A stretch of DNA of 37,269 nt, from contig JAKAZT010000008.1 in assembly GCA_021815695.1 (NCBI GenBank), positions 1-37,269 on the forward strand. Direction: 5' to 3'. A model generated the notes under the pieces. It saw nothing but the letters and a program-made list of their open reading frames with translations, ran no database searches and was not told the DNA's origin. This document shows positions 30,862-37,269 of the stretch, in pieces (position 1 is the stretch's first letter; every line of letters starts with the position of its first letter). Source of the DNA: Pseudomonadota bacterium (GTDB taxonomy: Bacteria > Pseudomonadota > Gammaproteobacteria > Xanthomonadales > Rhodanobacteraceae). Made by a program: the position numbers and the translations under genes.

Positions 30862-31761
30862 TCAATCGCCGCGCGGCGCCGCGTCGGCCGGCTCGCCCGG
30901 CGGGCGGTCCGACCAGCGCCGGTAGGTCCACTGATACTGGGTGAAGGCGCGCTCGACGCAGGCCTCGACGCCGCGGTTGAGCGCGCCGGCGGCGATGACC
31001 GGATCGGCATCGGTCAGACCATCGGGCGCCGGCAGAAAATGCAGGCGAAACCCCGCCCCGCGCGGCAGCCGCTGCATGAAGGCGAACAGCACCGTGGCGC
31101 CGGTGCGCGCCGCCAGCCGCGGCAGCAGCACCATGGTGTGCGCCGCGGTGCCGAAGAACGGCGCGAAGGTGCCCTCGCCGCGCCCGGGCTGCTGGTCGGG
31201 CAGGATGCCCACGACCCCGCCGGCGGCGAGGCGCTTGTAGAGCACGCGCACGCCGGCGCCGTCGGTGCGCACCTGTTCCGGCGCGAACTCGCCGCGCGCG
31301 CGCTTGAGCAGCGGCTCCCACTGCGCGCGCGGCGGCGGCCGATAGAGGATGGCCAGCGCGGTGCGCGCGCCCAGCCAGTGATTGAGCAGCTCCCAGCAAC
31401 CGAGATGCGGCGCGGCGATGATCAGCCCGCGGCCGCCGCGGCGCGCGTCCTCGAACAGATCCAGGCCCTCGACCTCGCGCACCAGCGCCAGCGCGCGCCG
31501 CGCGCCACCGCCCCAGACCTTGCCGAGTTCCAGAAGACTCTTGCCGGTCTCGCGCAGACACGCGCGCGCCAGCGCGGCGCGGGCCTCGGCATCGAGCCCG
31601 GGGCGGGCGATCGCCAGATTCTCCTCGACGTGCCGCCGCTCGCGCCGCTGCAGGCGCCAGACCAGCCCGCCCAGCGCCGCGCCCGCCGCGTGCAGGGCGC
31701 GCAGCGGCAGCACACCGGCCAGGCGCAGCAGTCCATAGACGAGGGCCACCGTGGGGCGCAT
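30862..31761 (-). CDS. Lipid A late acyltransferase (LpxL/HtrB family)
   Basis: [30 protein letters not shown] (HX4E acyltransferase motif); [29 protein letters not shown]. Confidence 0.9.
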   Translation of the reverse strand: MRPTVALVYGLLRLAGVLPLRALHAAGAALGGLVWRLQRRERRHVEENLAIARPGLDAEARAALARACLRETGKSLLELGKVWGGGARRALALVREVEGLDLFEDARRGGRGLIIAAPHLGCWELLNHWLGARTALAILYRPPPRAQWEPLLKRARGEFAPEQVRTDGAGVRVLYKRLAAGGVVGILPDQQPGRGEGTFAPFFGTAAHTMVLLPRLAARTGATVLFAFMQRLPRGAGFRLHFLPAPDGLTDADPVIAAGALNRGVEACVERAFTQYQWTYRRWSDRPPGEPADAAPRGD

Positions 31762-31906
31762 GCGATCTCCGGCGAAAGCCGCGAGTTTAGCCGCGCTTGT
31801 GCCGGCGGCGGCGCGGTGCTATCACGCCACGTCCCGCAGCCATGCCGGTTCCGTCGATGTCGTCCGGCTCATTCGCCCTCGATCCACGCCCCGGCCGTAC
31901 GCCGGG

Positions 31907-32347
31907 ATGATCGCCCTGATCCAGCGCGTCAGCGAAGCCCGCGTCGAGGTGGACGCCGCAACCGTGGGCGCGATCGGCCCCGGACTGTTGGCGCTGGTCG
32001 CGGTCGAGCCCGCCGACGGCGAGGCGCAGGTGACGCGCCTGCTCGAACGCCTGCTCGGCTACCGTGTGTTCGCCGATGCCGCGGGGCGCATGAACCGCTC
32101 GCTCGCGGACACCGGCGGCGGCCTGCTGCTGGTCAGCCAGTTCACCCTCGCCGCGGATACCCGCAAGGGCATGCGCCCCGGCTTCGCTACCGCCGCGCCG
32201 CCGGCGCAGGCACAGGCCTGGTTCGAGCGCCTGGTCGAACGCGCGCGCGCGGCACATCCCGTGGTCGCGACCGGGCGCTTCGGCGCCGCCATGCGCGTGC
32301 ACCTGGTCAACGACGGACCGGTCACCTTCTGGCTGCAGGCGCGGTGA
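31907..32347 (+). CDS. dtd: D-aminoacyl-tRNA deacylase
   Basis: [57 protein letters not shown] (DTD hallmark). Confidence 0.95.
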   Translation: MIALIQRVSEARVEVDAATVGAIGPGLLALVAVEPADGEAQVTRLLERLLGYRVFADAAGRMNRSLADTGGGLLLVSQFTLAADTRKGMRPGFATAAPPAQAQAWFERLVERARAAHPVVATGRFGAAMRVHLVNDGPVTFWLQAR

Positions 32348-32386
32348 ACAGCGGCCGCTTTGGCCGGGAACATCCGGCTTGATCTC

Positions 32387-32415
32387 TGGTCAGAAAATCA
32401 CCATCTCGCTATACT
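32387..32415 (+). promoter_or_regulatory. Candidate sigma70 promoter of rpoD
   Basis: TGGTCA (32387-32392), 17-nt spacer, TATACT (32410-32415), about 30 nt before the ATG at 32445. Confidence 0.5.
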
Positions 32416-32444
32416 GTGCGGTTCAACTCCCAGGCGGTGCCGGC

Positions 32445-34301
<1,857 letters not shown>

Positions 34302-34328
34302 TTTGAGGCGGCTGTCCTTTTGTCGTGC

Positions 34329-34359
34329 AACAACGGCCGCGAGTACGGCCGTTGTTTTT
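34329..34359 (+). terminator. Rho-independent terminator of rpoD
   Basis: ACAACGGCCG (34330-34339), loop CGAGTA, CGGCCGTTGT (34346-34355), then a T-run. Confidence 0.9.
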
Positions 34360-34363
34360 CAGA

Positions 34364-34753
34364 TCACGGGGAAGAGCGCGCGAACTGTGGCCAGTGCTCC
34401 TCGGCATGGCAGTTGGCGCAAAGCAGAATGCATTTCATCACTTCCCTGCGAATCTCAGCCTCACTGCGATTCGAAAGCGAGCGGATGTCGAGCGAAAAAG
34501 ACTTCGTCCCGGGCTCGAGGTGGTGCCACACCAAGGCCGCAAGATTGCGCCCATAACCGCAGCGCGCGCAGCGCTTGCCGCATTCTTCCAGCAGTGCCAG
34601 CTTTCTTTTCAGGCCCCTGGCTTGTTGAGAGCTGTAGCTCTGGTGGCGTTGATTGGTGTCGAGATTCTTGCATCGGCGCGAGCAAAATCGCCGCTGCCGA
34701 CCGGTCAGCCGCGCATCGCAAACGACGCAGCACTCTCTGGACTCCATCAGCAC
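34364..34753 (-). CDS. Small free-standing HNH-endonuclease-like protein with N-terminal zinc-binding cysteines
   Basis: CCVVCDARLTGRQRRFCSRRCKN (Cys4-type) plus CARCGYGRNLAALVWHHLEPGTKSFSLDIRSLSNRSEAEIRREVMKCILLCANCHAEEH (HH..C..CH core). GTG at 34753 or in-frame ATG at 34747. Confidence 0.82.
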   Translation of the reverse strand: MLMESRECCVVCDARLTGRQRRFCSRRCKNLDTNQRHQSYSSQQARGLKRKLALLEECGKRCARCGYGRNLAALVWHHLEPGTKSFSLDIRSLSNRSEAEIRREVMKCILLCANCHAEEHWPQFARSSP

Positions 34754-34813
34754 ATCATAGGTCGCAAAATGCCGCTATCGGGTACTGGGCGCAGGTTGCT
34801 ACCATGGCGTCGT

Positions 34814-35124
34814 GGGCCTATAGCTCAATGGTTAGAGCAGGGGACTCATCGAAAGGTGCCGCCGCGCGGTAACGCGTGGACGGGATCGGGATGAATTCAG
34901 GGAAGCCTCAGCGGTTCGGCCGGTGGTAACCCTGAGCCAAGCTGGCGGTACACCGCCGGAAGGTGCAGAGACTACCTGAGGGCTGCAGTGCCCTTGATGA
35001 CAGGCTCGAGCGTCCCGCACCCTATCCGCCACCGCGGAGGGTGAAGAGATAGTCCGCTCCGCAGGGAAACCTTCGGGTCAAGCGAATCCCTTGGTTCCAG
35101 GTTCGAGTCCTGGTAGGCCCACCA
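34814..35124 (+). tRNA. ileX: tRNA-Ile2 (CAU) interrupted by a group I intron; exons 34814-34849 and 35085-35124
   Basis: Spliced exons: GGGCCTATAGCTCAATGGTTAGAGCAGGGGACTCAT + AATCCCTTGGTTCCAGGTTCGAGTCCTGGTAGGCCCACCA. Acceptor GGGCCTA/TAGGCCC, D stem GCTC/GAGC, anticodon stem GGGGA/TCCCT, loop CTCATAA, T stem CCAGG/CCTGG with TTCGAGT, encoded CCA. Resembles E. coli ileX, including its position downstream of rpoD. Confidence 0.92.
34850..35084 (+). ncRNA. Group I self-splicing intron (IC3/Azoarcus-like) in the tRNA-Ile2 anticodon loop, after the CAU anticodon
   Basis: Exon ends in U (34849), intron ends in G (35084). Core: P-like AATTCAGGGAAGCC (34894-34907), Q-like CCCTGAGCCAAGC (34930-34942), R GTGCAGAGACTA (34963-34974), S GAAGAGATAGTCC (35043-35055); P7 GACTA/TAGTC and P4 CAGGG/CCCTG pair; P2 CCGCGCG-GUAA-CGCGUGG (34862-34879); GUG guide at 34856-34858 facing exon CAU. 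Confidence 0.93.
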
Positions 35125-35339
35125 TCCGGCAATCCATCCTCCTTGGTGTGCAGGGAAGCATGAAGTGTCCGTGGCATACAGAGCCTGTGTGCAAGATCAA
35201 GCCATGGTGGACCGAGCCCGGAACGCACCGGTGCCATGCACAGCCCAGTCCGGTGAAGCCAGGCAGGGCTGCGCCTCGGTCCTCGGCCCGGGCGCCGGCC
35301 CGCGCCTGCCTAACATGAACAAGCAAGCTCGCTAATGCA

Positions 35340-35381
35340 AAATTAAATTGCGCTATAGATGGACCTGATGTAATTTAATTT
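35340..35381. promoter_or_regulatory. Operator-like AT-rich inverted repeat upstream of hipB
   Basis: AAATTAAATT (35340-35349) and its exact reverse complement AATTTAATTT (35372-35381), centres 32 bp apart, immediately before the hipB ATG (35385). Confidence 0.6.
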
Positions 35382-35384
35382 CTC

Positions 35385-35738
35385 ATGTCCAAGCGCACAC
35401 CGCCGACCCACCCCTCCGCACGACGGGCTATCCAGGCGCTCGGCGAGCGCCTGCGCGCCGCGCGCCTGCGCCGGAAAATGACGCAGGCGATCATGGCCGA
35501 GCGCGTTGGCGTGAGCGTCCCCACCCTCAAGAAGCTCGAGGGGGGAGACCCCACTACCAGCCTCGCCGCGATGGTCCGCGTCTTGACCGTCCTGGGTCTG
35601 GCTGGCGACATCGACAAGATCGGCGCGGAAGACAAGCTGGGGCGTGAACTGCAAGACAGCGAGCTCGCACCACCTCGCCCCACCCGGAGACGGACCGGCG
35701 CGCCGGCTGTGTCCCCACCCGCAACCAAAAAGCCATGA
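35385..35738 (+). CDS. hipB: HipB-like XRE-family antitoxin
   Basis: ALGERLRAARLRRKMTQAIMAERVGVSVPTLKKLEGGDPTTSLAAMVRVLTVLGL (HTH); stop overlaps the hipA start (ATGA). Confidence 0.85.
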   Translation: MSKRTPPTHPSARRAIQALGERLRAARLRRKMTQAIMAERVGVSVPTLKKLEGGDPTTSLAAMVRVLTVLGLAGDIDKIGAEDKLGRELQDSELAPPRPTRRRTGAPAVSPPATKKP

Positions 35739-36991
35739 CCGAGCTCGATGTGAGGCTCGATGACCAGACCCTGGGAGGCAGCGCCCTGCTCGGCCATCTG
35801 GAACGGTCGAACAACCGCGGCCGCGAAACCATCAGCTTCGAGTACGCCAGCGACTGGATCGCCGGAAAAACGGCGATCGCGCCCTTCGACCTGGACCACC
35901 AACTGACCCTCGGCCCGGGCCGCCAATACGCGCGGGCCGGCGCAGCCAGGCTCTCGCCGGCATTCCAGGACGCCGCACCGGACCGCTGGGGCTGCATGCT
36001 GATCGAGCGGCGCGAGCGTATCCGAGCCAGGCAACGTGGCGAGACACCACGTCGTCTGACCGACTGGGACTACCTGGCCGGCGTCAGCGACGAGACGCGC
36101 ATGGGCGCACTGCGACTGTTCAGCCCGGACACTCAGCAGTTCGTCGATGGCGACCGTCTTCAGGCCCCGCCGATGACGGATCTTCGCGAGCTGGAGGCGA
36201 TCACCGCCAAAGTGGAGCGCGACGACGCCGACGACACACCCGAGCGCATCGAGTGGCTACTCCATCTGGCCGCTCCCGGCTCCGCGCTGGGCGGCGCACG
36301 CCCGAAGGCCTCCATCCGCGACGTCGACCAGTCGCTGTGGCTCGCGAAGTTCCCGTCCAACGACGACCGGCACGACATCGGCCTGTGGGAATACATCACC
36401 TGGCGACTCGCGCGGATGGCGGGGGTCGACATGCCCGAAGCGCGGATCATGCGGCTCTCCGAACGCGGCCACACTTACCTCGTGCGTCGCTTCGACCGGC
36501 AAGGCAACTCGCGTCGCGCTTACGCGTCGGCGCTCACGCTGACCGACCTCGACACTAGCGAGGGCGCGTCGTACCTGGATATCGTCCAGGCCATCGAGAA
36601 CAGCGGGGTGGCCAACCGCATCGGCAGCGACCTCGAGCAGATGTGCCGGCGCGTCCTCTTTACCATCCTGATGGGCAATCGCGACGACCACATTCGCAAC
36701 CACGGGTTCTTGCGCGAGGGCAACGGGTGGCGCCTGTCTCCTGCCTTCGACATCAACCCGAACCCCGAGAAAGCCGTCCATGTACTGGCGATCGACGACG
36801 TCGAGACGACTCCGGACAGCAGCCCGTGGCGGGATACGGCAGCGCTCTACCGGGTCAACAAGAAAGCACTAGGCCGGATTGAAACGGAAGTGCGCCAGGC
36901 CGTTGCGCAATGGCAGGAGGTGGCCCGCGCGCAGGGGGCGTCGCGCGGCGACATCAGCCGCATGGCCACGGTGATTGATTCGCAGCGCTGA
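35735..36991 (+). CDS. hipA: HipA-family serine/threonine kinase toxin
   Basis: GSALGGARPKASIRDVDQSLWLAKFPSNDDRHDI; YLVRRFDRQGNSR; catalytic ILMGNRDDHIRNHGFLREGNGWRLSPAFDINPNP. Confidence 0.93.
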   Translation: MTELDVRLDDQTLGGSALLGHLERSNNRGRETISFEYASDWIAGKTAIAPFDLDHQLTLGPGRQYARAGAARLSPAFQDAAPDRWGCMLIERRERIRARQRGETPRRLTDWDYLAGVSDETRMGALRLFSPDTQQFVDGDRLQAPPMTDLRELEAITAKVERDDADDTPERIEWLLHLAAPGSALGGARPKASIRDVDQSLWLAKFPSNDDRHDIGLWEYITWRLARMAGVDMPEARIMRLSERGHTYLVRRFDRQGNSRRAYASALTLTDLDTSEGASYLDIVQAIENSGVANRIGSDLEQMCRRVLFTILMGNRDDHIRNHGFLREGNGWRLSPAFDINPNPEKAVHVLAIDDVETTPDSSPWRDTAALYRVNKKALGRIETEVRQAVAQWQEVARAQGASRGDISRMATVIDSQR

Positions 36992-36995
36992 CCCC

Positions 36996-37085
36996 AAAGG
37001 TGTCAGGGACAAATTCGAACTAGCTCACATTCCGCTGCGCGCGGCGCGACGGGAAAGAGACATTCAAATTGACCCCGACATCTTT
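36996..37085. mobile_element. Degenerate short terminal-inverted-repeat element (transposon/MITE-like remnant)
   Basis: AAAGGTGTCAGGGACAAATT (36996-37015) versus reverse complement of 37066-37085, AAAGATGTCGGGGTCAATTT: 16/20 identical by hand alignment, flanking ~50 nt. No ORF inside. Confidence 0.55.
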
Positions 37086-37093
37086 TCGCCGCC

Positions 37094-37269
37094 TCACCCC
37101 TGGTCGCGCGTCAGCAGCGCCTTGAGATCGGCGAACGGCTTTCCGGTCGCCGGAGCGGCGGCATCGACGCCGGTCAGGCTGCCCGCGGCGTGATCGATGT
37201 GACGCGCGTGCTCGTTGTCGTGGCAGTACACGCACAGCAGCTCCCAGTTGCTGCCGTCGGCGGGATTGT
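37094..37269 (-). CDS. yajD: YajD-family HNH nuclease, N-terminal part beyond the window
   Basis: Minus frame reads NPADGSNWELLCVYCHDNEHARHIDHAAGSLTGVDAAAPATGKPFADLKALLTRDQG*, matching the remembered E. coli YajD C-terminus (NPEDGSNWELLCLYCHDHEH...NPFADLKAMM). Confidence 0.85.
   Translation of the reverse strand, partial: NPADGSNWELLCVYCHDNEHARHIDHAAGSLTGVDAAAPATGKPFADLKALLTRDQG

Noticed and set aside
28724-31561. N-terminal ~946 residues of the 1201-aa ORF 27956..31561
   Set aside because: Only the C-terminal part from Met at 28723 is GT2-like. The upstream extension is antisense to the ArnT-like gene and out of frame with lpxL.
34303-34894. Plus-strand ORFs after rpoD (34303..34872, 34325..34894)
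   Set aside because: Antisense to the HNH gene with its clear zinc-finger/HNH motifs, and they run into the tRNA gene.
35078-35326. ORFs over the tRNA 3' exon and downstream spacer, both strands
   Set aside because: Overlap the tRNA exon; no domain features; alternative-frame reading of structured RNA.

Overview
High-GC, probably gammaproteobacterial (Xanthomonadales-like) chromosomal window; the lineage is inferred from gene content. From left to right: (1) the right-hand part of a possible lipid or secondary-metabolite locus: partial ACP, KAS, class III aminotransferase, HAD-IB (MtnX-like) phosphatase, DevBCA-type ABC exporter and NodT/TolC-type outer-membrane lipoprotein; (2) recC-recB-recD; (3) dprA, a LysM protein, then def-fmt-rsmB; (4) a glycan/LPS block: two paralogous GT-B glycosyltransferases flanking rmd-gmd, an O-antigen ligase-like protein, a WaaE-like GT2, an ArnT-like PMT, a small TPR protein and an LpxL-like acyltransferase; (5) dtd and rpoD with a terminator; (6) a small accessory segment: a free-standing HNH protein, a tRNA-Ile2(CAU) gene interrupted in its anticodon loop by a ~235-nt group I intron (Azoarcus-type core motifs P, Q, R and S; CAU exon and GUG internal guide), a HipBA toxin-antitoxin pair with an operator-like repeat, a degenerate terminal-inverted-repeat remnant, and the 3' part of yajD. 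The intron-interrupted tRNA with its HNH and HipBA neighbours is the strongest non-routine signal. The aminolipid-like synthesis and export locus is second. CDS starts were refined by hand where the supplied ORF ran upstream of the plausible start.
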